NCBI GenBank assembly: GCA_001972305.1
Contig: BDDD01001824.1
Span: forward strand, 62,001-126,000
Reading direction: 5' to 3'
Origin: Cephalotus follicularis
Lineage: Eukaryota; Streptophyta; Magnoliopsida; Oxalidales; Cephalotaceae
Length of the DNA stretch: 64,000 bases
A program made the translations under genes and the position numbers. The first letter of the stretch is position 1, and the number at the start of each line of letters is the position of its first letter. Of the stretch, positions 11,418 through 22,768 are shown piece by piece. The notes under the pieces are model-generated. The model worked only from the letters and a program-made list of their open reading frames with translations, ran no database searches and had not been told where the DNA came from.

Positions 11418-11696
11418 GCCTTGCGGCGTGTTCTGCATGCACACGACAGCAGATGGACGTGTCGCATGGAGGTGAATTGTGCCACTTATCAAGCATCTTA
11501 GCAGGCGCCTTAAGAACTTGGCATGCAAGCTTTTGTTGCCAGACCCACCTGCAACAAAAAGGGCATGGGACAGAGGGAGAATCCCTGAGTGCATGGCTTG
11601 TGAAAAGGTAGAAATGGACACCTGTTGCACCAGGTTGCCCAAGTGGGAGAGGAGAAGAAAGTAGGAGGACATGCAGAGAAAACAAAAAGAAATCTG

Positions 11697-11704
11697 CATA
11701 AAAG
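11697..11704 (+). promoter_or_regulatory. TATA-like box (G1 3' LTR)
   Basis: CATAAAAG is followed 10 bp later by CTCCTCTC. The same pair is seen in G4 (25068) and, with small changes, in G6 (42993) and G5 (about 36141). Confidence 0.5.
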
Positions 11705-12187
11705 TCAACTCCTCTCACCCCCTGTCATTTGTTACTGAAAGCCAGAGGGATTAGTGACAGTGTGAGTGACAAAGAGAGTGAAAAAGAGAGAGAGACCACC
11801 ATTGTTGAGCAAAGGAAGCTTGGAGCTTGCACACCAACCGCTGGGACGAACCAGGGATCTTCAGGCCATACCTGGGAGCTCCAAGTGACTGGCTGGACAC
11901 TAAAAGAGGTGGACTTTCGGCTTCTAACTTCAGGCCAGAGGCAGGGGAAGCCATAATTGTATTTTGTATTCAATACTTGGTGTATGTTAAGTGATGTTTA
12001 TGCATGAATTTCATAGCTTGATGATCCATTTTTAGTCACTGAAATGATGCTACCTTGTACTGGATGTGTCATATGATGTTGCATGTTGATCTTCTGGGAT
12101 GTATACATGTAGGATTGCATGTTACAATGGTGGAATTATTACTGTTTGGTCATGTTGAGAGGAAGAAGACGACTGCTGCATGAAACC

Positions 12188-12375
12188 GTCGACGCCTTTG
12201 GTAAGCGTCGACGCTTATTTCTGTGAACTGCGTTTTATATGTTGAAATGTGTTAAAACGTCGACGTCTAAAGGGAGGAGATATCGACGCCCAGACACTGA
12301 AAGCGTTGACGCTATGGGACTGGACGTCGACGCTTAAGGGACATAAGTGTCGATGCCTAAGGAATAAATGCCGAT
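12188..12375 (+). promoter_or_regulatory. downstream palindrome array (G1 3' LTR)
   Basis: Eight cores start at 12188, 12207, 12259, 12282, 12305, 12326, 12349 and 12370 (GTCGAC or one-base variants), most inside an AGCGTCGACGCT-like palindrome. Spacings are 19, 52, 23, 23, 21, 23 and 21 bp. Confidence 0.65.
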
Positions 12376-13706
12376 GCTTTAGAGTCCTTTTTGGATAGTT
12401 TTTATGGTTTTGATGCCCGACGATCCCGATTTCACCTAGGATGCATTAGAGCATTTGTATGCAATGCATGTACACGGTTTACTGCCTTTTTGGTTACTGT
12501 TTGTAAATCGTTTATGATTTCTAAAGTTGTGATGTTCAGAATTGCACATGTGAACTCGGAATGTGCTATTTTGAATATGAAAATATGTATTGGTTAATAA
12601 CGTATCTTCAACGAACTGCAAACGATTTACACCACTGATTTGTTCAAGGTATTTCTACTACTGAAATTACATGTTTCAAATATTTATTACTTCAGAAATA
12701 TTTGAAAATGAACTGCCTGTTGTCGATCTAAACGATCACCACTGTACTGTTTACTGCACTGTTTATTGTTTGATTCACTATTTGCTCTGTGAATTTCTAT
12801 GTGGTTGTGCTTGAACCACTGGTTGCATAGGGGAGGCTGCCAGCGCCGGCTAGTGGTAAGGTTGATCTAGGGGCCAGGAGTTGGCTGGGTGACTCACTGT
12901 ACTGTACTGTTGCCTCGCTCGATTTCCTGGAGTAGGGACTGGAGTGGGAGTGTAGCATGGGGCTAGGAGTTGGCGGCGTTACACGTACTGCCTGCCTGTT
13001 GTGGTCCTCTTACGGACTTACTGTACTGCCTGTTGGTCCTTTTCGGACATTACTGTGCATGTTGATGTAACCATCGTTGGGTTACAACTGTACTATTCTT
13101 GCATACATATATTTTCCTATATATGTACCCACTGTTATTTTACTGTACTGCTAAAATATATATATTTCTCATATATATATAAACTTGTATTTCCTACACT
13201 GTATCATTTATGCATACATTGCATGACATGCATTTAATGTTGATCCCGAGCTACTTTTGTGACTTAGCTGAGTGAAGACAAAGGATAAACCCCTACTTTA
13301 CAGATTGATGCAGTGGACCGGTTGGACTGGCGTGGACGAAGAACAAGTCGTTATGTAGTTATTGTTCTTGGTTTTACGTATTCTCCTGTTTTGTAATAAA
13401 CCGGGTTTTGTTTAAGGACTACTACGTGCTGTATTTATGGTTTTGTTTAATGAGGGGATTTAATACTGTACTGTGATCACGCTCCGTTTTGTGGGATTTT
13501 AACAATGTCTGATTTGTGTTAAGTAGCGTGTAGTATGGGATGCACGTTACGAGTTTATAGCTTATGAATTTTTTTATGCTTCCGCAACTGATGTTCCTTT
13601 AAAAAGTTTAAAATTCATGGTATTTGCATAAGCTGTATTTATGTGTTAATTGCCTTTACCGCTTTAACGTTGTCTTACCGAAACGGCGTGACAGTCTCAT
13701 ACCTGC

Positions 13707-13796
13707 CGCCAAATCACATGGCGTCATATCATACACCGCCAAATCCCATGGCGTCATATCATATACCGCCAAATCCCATGGTGTCATAATACAACC
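13707..13796. repeat. 30-bp tandem repeat, 3 copies
   Basis: Units starting CGCCAAATC at 13707, 13737 and 13767 each contain CATGG(C/T)GTCATA. The period is exactly 30 bp with few substitutions. Confidence 0.85.
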
Positions 13797-13816
13797 ACTG
13801 CAACAATAATATACAT

Positions 13817-14253
13817 ATATGAACCTCGACCGAGGGGACGCCGTTATTTCGCATATCTGCCCTCGTTGGAATCACATATATCACAACATCGACTGAGGGG
13901 ACATTGTTATTTCACGGATCTGCCCTCGTCGAAATCACATATCTCACAACATGGACCGATGAGACGTCGTTATTTAACGGATCTGCCCTCGTCGACACCA
14001 CATATATCACAACATCGACCGAGGGGACGTCGTTATTTCACGGATCTGCCCTCGTCGGAACAACATATCTGAACCTCGACCGAGGGGACGTCTTGCACCA
14101 AACAGATTTTCCCTCGTCAGAATGACATATATCACAACATCGACCGAGGGGACGTCGTTATTTCACAGATCTGCCCTCGTTGGAACCACATATATCACAA
14201 CATCGACCAAGGGGACGTCGTTATTTTACGGATCTGCCCTCGTCGGAAACACA
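13817..14253. repeat. 63-bp tandem repeat, about 7 copies
   Basis: CACAACAT followed by GACCGAGGGGACGTCGTTA and then CTGCCCTCGTCGG recurs with CACAACAT at 13882, 13945, 14008, 14133 and 14196. This gives a 63-bp period (one 125-bp gap holds a variant unit starting GAACCTCGACC at 14071). Each unit contains CCGAGGGG and CCCTCG, so it could fold on itself. Confidence 0.85.
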
Positions 14254-14691
14254 TAGCCAGTACGATCAAATGGATGAGGGACGGAGCGTCTACTGCACTC
14301 ACACTTAGCATACCATCATAGACAATAGTATGCCGCAGATCCAGGTATGGAACCCAGGGGCAGTTCCCATATAGTACCCCATGATAGACCAATGGGCATA
14401 CTGAGCAGTGTTGATCGTCGAACGTACCCTCACCATTGACCGGTAATACATATCAGAAATCCTGGTAACCAGCATCAGAATATAACACAGTATAACAATA
14501 TAACACGTCACAATGTCACAAGTGTGAGAAGGTGACCAAGTCACCCATAATATCAAGAATAAACCCACTCGGAATCATATCACAAACCAATGAATATATC
14601 AACAAAAGTCAAACGAAATACAAAGCCCAACCAAGATCACATATCACAAGAAAACAGGGCACATATGAAAACAACAGGACTCTCAAATAAT

Positions 14692-14696
14692 GAATT
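14692..14696. repeat. target site duplication of G2, left
   Basis: GAATT matches 18543-18547 perfectly and flanks the G2 element. Confidence 0.85.
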
Positions 14697-15107
14697 TGTC
14701 ACACCCCATTTTCCAAACGAAGTATAATGGTAGCAATTAACATAAATAATCCGGCTTATCAATTTTACGATAAAATTTAACCCTTTTAGACAGATATATC
14801 AGCTGCGGAAGCCTTTAAATGTAAGCCAAACTGGCAAACGTAACACGCATCCCATACTACGTGTTACCACAAAACAACATCATTGTTAACTGCTCAAGAA
14901 ACGGAGCGTGATATAACCGTCATTTCCATTTCCAAGGAAGAATCCTTCCACCATCCGTGCATACACTTTCCAGATAAGATGTTCATGGCATAACACGCAC
15001 CATAGCTCATCCACGCATATATCCAGACCATCAATACACCAGAAATCCATTAAGTCCAGAAAGACCAAAAACAACATTGCAGTTTCTGCAATTTGTTGGA
15101 ATAGACA

Positions 15108-15182
15108 TCGACGCTAAACCGTGGCGTCGACGTCTTTTGTCTCAACACCTAAAGACGTCGATGTTTACCAAAAAGCATCGAC
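15108..15182 (-). promoter_or_regulatory. palindrome array, downstream cluster (G2 3' LTR)
   Basis: Cores start at 15108, 15126, 15157 and 15177 (spacings 18, 31 and 20). The word is mostly (A/G)TCGACG(T/C) with GACGTCGAC forms. Confidence 0.5.
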
Positions 15183-15946
15183 GTCATAAGGGACCAGAAC
15201 ACTGTCCCTTACGATATAACCACAACCAGGGGTATTCAACCCATAACCACACATAATCAAGCATGGAAATCACCCAAAAATCGACATGCATATCAAGTTT
15301 ACACCAACAAATATTCATATCATCAATCAATCATTTAGTTCAACTCCCAACAAGCAAGCAATTCATGCATTTCATTCATGATAACACATTAGCTTGAACT
15401 CAAAATACACATATACTTCCCCTACCTTGTTGTTCCAAGTTAGGAACTGGAAGTCCACCCATTAAAGTTCCCAAGTTCTGGCCACAGCAGCTCCAAGGTC
15501 CTCCCCGCAACTGCTACCAACAGGCTCCAAGTTCTAGCTCTAACAAGCTTCGACAATGGTGGCTGTCACTTACAGGTTTCCTCTTCTTGCTTCCCTTTGG
15601 GTGTTTCTAAACGAGAGAGAGAGGTGGGGAGGGGTTATTCTTATGCAGGTGATTTCCCCAACCTCTTCTCCATGCATCCAAAGCACCCTCGTGCTCTCCC
15701 TCACCCTTTCCCAGACTCTGCCCTCTCTTCTCTTTTGATTTCTTCTCCTGTCATATTTGCAGGTTGCATTGCATGGTAACACTTGTTACCTTCTTCAATC
15801 TTCTTCAGTCTTGCAGGTCAGGAGACCCTAATACATGATCAACACGTCTCCTTCCCGTGTCCCAAGACGCCTGCATGGATCCTAAAACCTTCCCTCTGCA
15901 CGTTACTCTGTCAGTTTATAACGTGACAGACATTCCTTTGAAAGGC

Positions 15947-16091
15947 ATCGACGTCTTTATATAGACGTCGATGTCTTTTCTTCTTTTGTGAGAAAGCGTC
16001 GAGCTCGCCGCCCTACGTCGAAGTGCATGCCCATGCATTCACGTGCATCTCCATTCTAAAAGGCGTCGACGTCTTTCTCAAAGACGTCGAT
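15947..16091 (-). promoter_or_regulatory. palindrome array, upstream cluster (G2 3' LTR)
   Basis: Core pairs at 15947/15967 (20 bp) and 16065/16086 (21 bp) use the same GACGTCGA-type word as the other cluster. Confidence 0.5.
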
Positions 16092-16266
16092 GCTTTTACC
16101 TCAAAACTGCCCGTTTTCAAGTTTAACACACATATTTCTTTCTCCCCATAAAATTTAGGGTTTATAAGCATCATTGGGGTTGAAAACTCAACCATTCTCA
16201 TTAACTCAATAGCAATATTTCAGAAAAGTTGAAACATTACATTGTGCAAGAATCTCGGGTGTTACA

Positions 16267-16282
16267 ATCCACCCTCCTTCAA
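16267..16282 (-). other. polypurine tract (G2)
   Basis: The minus strand reads TTGAAGGAGGGTGGAT directly before the LTR start, like those of G1, G4 and G6. Confidence 0.8.
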
Positions 16283-16658
16283 AGAAATTCGTCCTCGAAT
16301 TTTCTTAACCTTCCCCGGATGATTAAGGGTACCAATCCTTAATCTTCTCTCCATGTTATTGGCGCAACTTCCTGTCGGCTTCATGTCCAAGATGACCCCC
16401 CTCCTCTACGATCTTGACTGCTCTCGAATCTCGTTCGCGAGATTTGACCTAAGTGATGGTCGTTCATTCCCTCGATCGTTCGAACTCCCCTTTCGATCAT
16501 TCATCAGACGGACACGTCCACGTTCATTTATCCTTGTATTTACTACTTTATCCTTTGAAGGTTCTAGTTTACTACACACAATGTTTGCTCAAACACGACT
16601 TGATCATCCAGTAAATCAAGAATAATTCAACATATGATAAAACAATGCATCATAGATA
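16283..16658 (-). pseudogene. decayed trace of Ty3 pol 3' end (G2)
   Basis: No frame is open, but the minus strand near 16380-16320 carries a TWRED-like stretch where intact relatives encode the EATWEREED tail. It is followed by the usual short untranslated stretch before the polypurine tract. I see nothing else in this interval. It suggests that pol was deleted rather than never present. Confidence 0.3.
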
Positions 16659-17246
16659 TCAGAATGTACCTCTCATGATGCCCTTGCCGGTATCTCTCCG
16701 CTGTGAAGGTCCAGCTGTAGCACCGTTATTGCTCATAGGCCCCGTGGGTGCCGTATCAGGACTCCTTGGACAGTCTTTCACTAAATGACCCGGTGCCCCG
16801 CACTTTAAACACAGTCCATGCAACCTCCAGCAATCTCTCTGCAAGTGGCCCTTACGACCACAGTGATAGCAAGTTCCTGGCCTTCCACCATCTTCTTGAC
16901 TCTGAGCTCTCTTAGCAGTCATTCGCCGAGAACTGTTCTTCGATGACTTGGTCGAAGAGCCTCCATCATGCCATTCCGACGGAGCTGGTCTAGTTCGCTT
17001 AACTTGTTGAGCCTGAACACACAACTGCCGCATTTCCTCCAAGCGAGCCGTATTAGCAGCCAAATATTGTTGAAAACGGCTATTTATACCATCCACGTAC
17101 CATTGTCGCCTCTCCTCCATATTAGCCGCATCAACAGCCATCTGCTGCTGGAAATAGTCAGCCATACGATCCCACGGATCTCTTCCGTCAGTTGTTTCTT
17201 GAGGAGCACTCCCCTCAACAGCCCTAGCTCTTCTTCTTCTGTCCAT
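16659..17246 (-). pseudogene. gag, internally deleted (G2)
   Basis: I chose the start at 17246 because MDRRRRARA matches the Gag start of G5 and G6. Residues about 20-80 are the N-terminal region (ADYFQQQMAVDAANMEERR). The central Retrotrans_gag domain of G6 (FKGELDTTIAERW to RAMELRTYVEV) is missing. The frame goes straight to the linker (GGSSTKSSKNSS) and two knuckles, CYHCGRKGHLQRDC and CLKCGAPGHLVKDC. It ends GKGIMRGTF and a TGA where relatives enter protease. The frame of about 195 residues is fully open, unusual in this window, so a small RNA-binding protein could be made. No capsid-like core remains. Confidence 0.8.
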
Positions 17247-17337
17247 TCTGTCTCCTATAAGGAATGATATCAAGAATCATCAGGAAACGTTACATTAATT
17301 GCCGAGAAACTTATCCTAGCTAAGCATATTTGGAATA

Positions 17338-17350
17338 TGCTCTGATAGCA
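17338..17350 (-). other. primer binding site (G2), one mismatch
   Basis: The minus strand reads TGCTATCAGAGCA where the standard is TGGTATCAGAGC. It lies three bases inside the 5' LTR end. Confidence 0.75.
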
Positions 17351-17353
17351 TGT

Positions 17354-18542
17354 TGTCACACCCCGTTTTCTGAACGAAGTATTGGGAAACCCTAGCCACT
17401 TGCCCAACAGAGCTTAGTGGCTACCGTATACGGGTCTTCCAACTACTTCCCAACAGAGCTCAGTAGTGGAATTCCTGGATACTTACCCAACAGGGCTTAG
17501 TAACCTAAACAAGACATCACAAGTAATTAACATATAAGAAATACTTGCAAACAAACATCCTAAAAAGGCATCAGTCCATATAACACCGTTTACCGTTTCA
17601 GTTATTCACCCAACAGAGTTTCAGTCCGTTTAAAACATGGTTTACCATTTTAGCTACTCACCCAACAGGGTTTAATAACTTCACAGTCCTTTTAAGTAAT
17701 TATATGTATGAATTCTTGAAACATAACATATATATATTGCCCAAAATACAAAGGTCCCTTTTAAATCCTTTTCAAGTAATTTTAGTGTATCATAAAATAC
17801 TTGAAAACAAAATATTAAGATGTATTTCGATCCTTCGAAAATACTCATGTCCGTATAACATAAATTTAATTATGTAAAACCGTTTCACAATCCTTTTTGG
17901 GAAAATATTCATTTTCGTCACAATCCATTTTCAAAGTAGTTTATTATGTATAATATACTTGTCAAAATTACATTTGTTAAAATGTAATACCAGTCTCACA
18001 CGGTATTTAATCCTTATTTCAGTATACATAATTTAAAACATTGAAATCATTTGTACAGTCCTTATTAGGAAAAATATGTATTCCCACACAATAGCATACG
18101 CACATTTCTCAATTTTAAAACATTTAAGAAATCATGCGGTATCACAATAAGGCAATTCACAACAGTGATAAAATGCAACCATATGCTCAAACATTCCTAG
18201 AGCCATCTCTAGGGTCGTTCCGGAATCAATAATCCCAAACTGGATCAAACTGAACAAAACAGGAGGAAAGATGTCGACGTCATTCCCAAACGCGTCGATG
18301 TCCAAAGCCCCAAAAGCGTCGAGGTCCATCTTCCACATCAGTGCTTACAACAGCACAAATCGCGTCGACGTCTTCCAATAGACGTCGATGCCTTCACAGC
18401 GCGTCAACGTTTAAGGAGGGAACCTTAACACGTCTTCGCATAAGCATCATTGGGGTTGAAAACTCAACCATTCTCATTAACTCAATAGCAATATTTCAGA
18501 AAAGTTGAAACATTACATTGTGCAAGAATCTCGGGCGTTACA
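17354..18542 (-). repeat. 5' LTR of G2 (1189 bp)
   Basis: The minus strand runs TGTAACGCCCGAG (18542) to GGGGTGTGACA (17354). It carries one palindrome array near its start. The distal half has CCCAACAGAGCTTAGTGG-like repeats at 17395, 17450, 17485, 17600 and 17655 instead of the second array of the 3' LTR. Confidence 0.85.
18273..18408 (-). promoter_or_regulatory. palindrome array (G2 5' LTR)
   Basis: Cores start at 18273, 18294, 18318, 18364, 18384 and 18403 (spacings 21, 24, 46, 20 and 19). The words are mostly GCGTCGA(C/T)G. Confidence 0.55.
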
Positions 18543-18547
18543 GAATT
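18543..18547. repeat. target site duplication of G2, right
   Basis: GAATT is the perfect partner of 14692-14696. Confidence 0.85.
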
Positions 18548-20115
18548 TCTCGACGGTATCAATAACAAGGCTCAAGTATAACAATATGAAAACCAATCCA
18601 AATCAACAAATCTGGCCCTCAATAGCAATTTCATAATAGAACCACAAAAGGGTACATACCCAACAACAAAACTCAAACATGATGATACGGAGCTAGAATG
18701 ATTATAACAGTAGCAATAGAAACAATATATGTCCGCAGGAGCCAATGCGGATACGACATCAAAAGGCAAAATGAATTTATGATCACAAGGGTCCCATATC
18801 AATATGAAAGTTCAAACGAGAATACTCAAAATATTTTTGAATAACCAACGATGAAAACGTCATGTGACAAGTCAATCATATGGTGGAGTCATCAATAAGG
18901 TCTATCAACAATTATATAACATTGAAGAAGCACAACCAAAGCATGATTAATGATGGAAACATCAGGAAACAAATCATATCACAAGATTACATCCAATAAC
19001 AAAGGCTATCAACAAGTCATGCCATCAACAAACATGGCATTTAAGCATTTCAATAGAAGTATCAAACTCATAATCAAAGAATAACAATAACAAATAAGGT
19101 AAAGGAAGGAAATGTTCTACTCACAAATTCAATGCCAATTTCTACCACGAACTAACCCCTCGAAGCTTGAATCGGCTAACGAGTCCTCATCATAATTTGG
19201 AAACTCTACCATCCTTAACACTGCATAAACAACACATATCAGTTACATCCTACACACTAAAATTATAACACCGTCGTAATCGGAACCCCATCCAACCCGC
19301 CAAAGTTCCAGCGACACCCAAAACTGACCCTCCATAGCCGTTGATCAACACATTACTGATCGAAACTCACTGTGACTCACCCGAGAATGGGCAGCCACCA
19401 CCGACAGCCAGTTTGACTCACTAAGTCAACTCGCCGGTCATCCAACAATTATGGCCACTTCACAAAAAAGTATCCATGAGGCCTGTACTATGCTTCTCCG
19501 CTCGTAACTTGTTGAGAATTGGTAGCTGTCGCCTCGCCGAAGCTCTAGCCAAATAGCCACAGCTCCGGTCACACCACCACTGGCTTCCACAACCTTCAAG
19601 CTACTCATTGGTTACCGAGACTCGCCGGGAATCGGCGCCAAATATGGCGTCACAACCGGCAGCGAGCCAAGGTAACTGAGTTTACTCAACGCCTAGAATT
19701 GGGTCGATTCCGGCCAAACAACGCCTTGACCGACACCAAAATAGGCACAGCTGATCCTCACGATGAAAACTAGCCCTATCCATAATGATTTCGACAGCGA
19801 ACGACGGGCGACAGTGGCGGCATAGAAGAAATAGGAAGAAAGAAAAAAAAGGAAAGGAGGAGAAAGAATGGGCTTACCGCACAATGGAGGCTCCGACCTG
19901 CGAGATCTCCCTTCTCGGTGCCTCGCGTCACGCCCGACAACTTCTCCGAGGCCATCTCTCTCTTATTCCCTCTGTCTCTTTGTTTTCCGGAGTCTCTCTT
20001 TTTTATTTCTCCTTTGGCGCATCTAGTGCCTTCTAGACGCGCTTGTGACCCTTTTTTTGGGTAAAATTTGCAATTAACAATAATACTATTAATACTCTAG
20101 CGTCTTTGGAACGCC
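18548..20115 (-). repeat. proximal part of old Ty3 LTR (G3)
   Basis: This is non-coding, and continuous with 13694-14691 before G2 inserted. AT-rich sequence runs to about 19130. A richer block (19250-20040) reads as a CT-rich leader on the minus strand. The LTR start is near 20115, where the minus strand has GGGGACAAAATTTCTTAAG, a degraded version of the purine-rich junction seen before other Ty3 LTRs. The exact border cannot be fixed. Confidence 0.4.
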
Positions 20116-22125
20116 ACTTAAGAAATTTTGTCCCCAAAATGTACTCGCATCACATTGTACAGTAATCTGTGTATCGCATGCTCAAGTATCTGTACTGGTA
20201 CTACCTCAACATCAATACATGGAAGCTATCATGGATGCATTCCAGCTCTGTAGATGAGTTGGTTATAACCATGTCTTGCCTATGTCTGTGGAAGTCCTGC
20301 GACAAAGCTCGTCTTAGTACCATTCTCGCCCAAGAATCCTTGACTTCGGAGTTCCAATGGGATTCGATGCATTAGTTCTGGTATGATCGCACCCAAGCGG
20401 TCTAAACATAGATGAGCCGAATCGATAGAAGTGTATTGTCTGGATTGGCCATTCCAGTATGACTCATATCGCGTTGTCTATAATGAGGTCCATCTCGACA
20501 TGGTCCCACATAACATCAAAAACCACATGAGTCACCCATCAAGCCAATAGGCACGTTTGCGGGGTCAACGAGGCACACGAACATCATACGTGTTGAGCGA
20601 CAAATGATTGGACAGCGAATAAGGAACGAAGTCCCACATGCATTTGATGTTCCGTATCCAACTGCACGAGAAAAGTCTAGTAGCCCATAACAAGTCGAAT
20701 GAGCAATGCATACTTGGGACAAAGTACTATATGATCAGTCAACACCTGAAAGGGCATCAGGGAAAAATCTTCTGAGGGACATTGGTATTTCGTTTCATAG
20801 GTATGCAGCACAAGATCTCAAACATAATCCACCAGGAGCAAGGATGTCTGAAGACAAAATTGAAGGCATGCGTATTGATCAATCAATAAATCAACATGGG
20901 GCTAGCTAAGCCACGCAACCAAAATGCCACTCAAATGCCCAAACGGACACAAAGTAAAAGGTTATCTAAACGAACCACAAATCAAAACGATGAATAGTGA
21001 ACATCAAACATGTGAAAACATCGAGAGAACCAATGATAGCACCGATAGGCGTGATATAAGAATGAGTAAAAACTCCTGGTGCTGACAATCAAAGTTAACA
21101 ATCGAGACATCATGTACACAGAATGCACAGGCTCAAAGCACCATGAAGGCAGGTTGCACATACTCATGTCATCATGTGTACAAAGGCAAGCATACGCAGA
21201 AGAACGTGCACATAAATACGCACACAAACCTCATGCAAGCACCACATTATGCATTCATAATCGCCAACCGAACAACAAGAAGTGCATACAGTAGCATGTG
21301 TACAAACTCTTCGTGTGGAAAAATGAATGCATCATCTGCATAAAATGCACGCAAGCTCACATCAAGATGCACACACATCAGCCAAGCACACAGCAAAATT
21401 GCATCAATAGCACAAGAACATAGCAAATCATAGCACACACTTCCTTTTGAGAATATAGAGCAGCTGTAATAGTCTAGAAATTTCGCTGTTGCTCTGCATT
21501 GATTTGCCGGTATGCTGAACATCTGGTGATCAAAACTACGATATTCTCACTTCATGTGATGTTCTACAAGAAGTGCTCATTCAAGTGACGATATATTTGA
21601 CACTATTAGAATGCATCGCATAAGGTGAACTATGGTCTTCACAAGGACTTCCATTGACGGCTTCATTGTGAGACTAACATAACCTATCCCTATTCATCAA
21701 CGTTTTGTTGTCTCAAAGCGAGCAGTCAGTGCGGTTACAATTCTTTCACAGAGCATGACTGATCCGGTCCTGCAATATCGGTATCTCCCGAAGAATAGAT
21801 GATAGAGTCCCCATGCATAAGGCTAATAGGATCACGTGCAATGATTCGACTCCGCCAACAAAATGAATAACTCATCTGAAGAGAATCCAGAGAAGTAGAA
21901 AACTTCTTACTCAAAGCATCTGTAATCACGTTTGCCTTGGGTATTCGTCAACGTAATTGTAATCATAGTATTTAATCATCTCCACCGAGCTCTGCTCGAG
22001 GTTCAAATCTCTATCTCTGAAGATCTACGTAGAGCCAACATTCATCCACAATAGATGATGTCATCCAGACATAGACCCTTATAGGCTAAATCCTTCATCG
22101 TCCTCAGCTAACGTTTCCATCAAAT
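20116..22125 (-). pseudogene. degenerate Ty3 pol (G3): RNase H end to pol end
   Basis: The clearest trace is at about 21995-21860 on the minus strand. There the sequence reads YYDYNYVDEYPRQ and, after a frameshift, ANVITDALSKKF, matching the DYD...[16 protein letters not shown] end of RNase H. Near 20190 the minus strand has VEVVPVQILEHA, like the VRILDWKT tail segment of other copies. The rest (integrase) is not readable by eye and no frame exceeds 100 codons. This is the oldest pol in the window. The right end is cut at about 22125, where G4 begins in the opposite orientation. Confidence 0.45.
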
Positions 22126-22768
22126 GCTAGTATTGCAAGTTCTCAGAGAACATCGGTTGTACGCCAAGTTTGGCAAGTGTGAATTTTGGCTTGATCATGT
22201 GATCTATCTCGGTCACATCGTATCTGGGGAAGGCTTGACGGTGGATCCATCAAAGACTGAAGTGGTGCGGGACTGGCCATAACTGAAGAACGTGACAGAG
22301 GTGCACAGTTTCCTTGGATTGGCAGAATATTACAGGAGGTTTATCCATATATTTTCAAAGATAGCTGAACCCCTGACTAGACTCACCCAGAAGAAGACCT
22401 TGTTTGTCTGGGATGAAGATTGTGAAGCTAGTTTTCGTGAACTGAAGGATTGGTTGGTTTCTGCTCCTATCCTAGCTTTACTTGATAGTAATGAGGGCTT
22501 TGCAGTCTACAGTGATGCATCGGGTAAGGGCTTGTGCTGCATACTGATGCAGCGAGGAAGAGTAATCGCTTATGCTTCCAGGAAGCTAAAGCCATATGAA
22601 GAAAACTACCCGACTCATGACATTGAGCTTACAGCTACTATCTTCGCCCTTCAGAAATGGAGGCACTATCTTTATGGGGCGCAGTTTGAGATCTTTACCG
22701 ATCATAAGAGTTTGAGGTACCTGTTTTGTCAAGACACATTGAACATGAGGCAACGCAGGTGGGTATAA
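22126..22768 (+). pseudogene. reverse transcriptase end and RNase H (G4)
   Basis: It opens with the thumb region ending [13 protein letters not shown] and a TAA at about 22279, then [14 protein letters not shown] and RNase H from about 22490. Acidic residues sit in [18 protein letters not shown] and [11 protein letters not shown]. The frame stops at TAA 22766 where relatives have RRWVEFFNDY. The catalytic FIDD segment lies upstream of the truncation and is gone. Confidence 0.85.

Larger units (their letters stand above)
5731..13693 (+). mobile_element. Ty3/gypsy chromovirus (G1), 5'-damaged
   Basis: Plus-strand order is truncated 5' LTR (5731-7013), gag remnant, protease, reverse transcriptase, RNase H, integrase with chromodomain-like tail, polypurine tract and a complete 2568-bp 3' LTR. 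The LTR 3' end, primer binding site and Gag N-terminus were lost by one deletion joining LTR to mid-gag at about 7013. The polyprotein is near full length downstream but has at least seven in-frame stops. The integrase C-terminus (SPWKG, FGKKGKLAPR, FEILERV, NVHNVFHVSMLRRY) and a tail containing EATWEREEDI match the Tekay/Del chromoviruses. Confidence 0.85.
11126..13693 (+). repeat. 3' LTR of G1 (2568 bp)
   Basis: It runs from TGTAACGCCCGGG to GGCGTGACA. Internal order is upstream palindrome array (11322-11417), TATA-like CATAAAAG at 11697, a CT-rich start region, transcribed-looking leader, downstream palindrome array (12188-12375), an ACTGTTTACTG-rich stretch and a decayed form of the conserved TTAGCC hairpin near 13260. 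It contains no supported coding sequence. Confidence 0.9.
13694..14691 (-). repeat. distal part of old Ty3 LTR (G3), cut by G2
   Basis: This non-coding sequence lies between G1 and G2 and continues beyond G2 at 18548, as the GAATT target duplication shows. It holds two tandem repeats listed separately, then about 440 bp of unique sequence. Assignment to a minus-strand Ty3 LTR is inferred from the pol remnants to the right of 20116. Confidence 0.45.
14697..16266 (-). repeat. 3' LTR of G2 (1570 bp)
   Basis: The minus strand runs TGTAACACCCGAG (16266) to GGGGTGTGACA (14697). It has two palindrome arrays (15108-15182 and 15947-16091) and a leader-like region between. Its first 100 bases match the 5' LTR closely, while the middle differs. 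Confidence 0.85.
14697..18542 (-). mobile_element. Gag-only Ty3 element (G2), non-autonomous
   Basis: This is a minus-strand element with TG...CA LTRs at 17354-18542 (5') and 14697-16266 (3'), a polypurine tract at 16267-16282, a primer binding site at 17338-17350 and a perfect GAATT duplication. Its internal region is only 1087 bp and holds a shortened gag and a decayed trace of the pol end. Protease, reverse transcriptase and integrase are absent, so it must have used enzymes from a relative such as G1 or G6. The layout matches the non-autonomous class called TR-GAG. The two LTRs differ in length (1189 and 1570 bp) and in their middle parts. Confidence 0.85.

Noticed and set aside
20706..21522. 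Several 60-90 codon frames on both strands
   Set aside because: They lie within the decayed G3 pol remnant; none matches a known protein and codon patterns look random.
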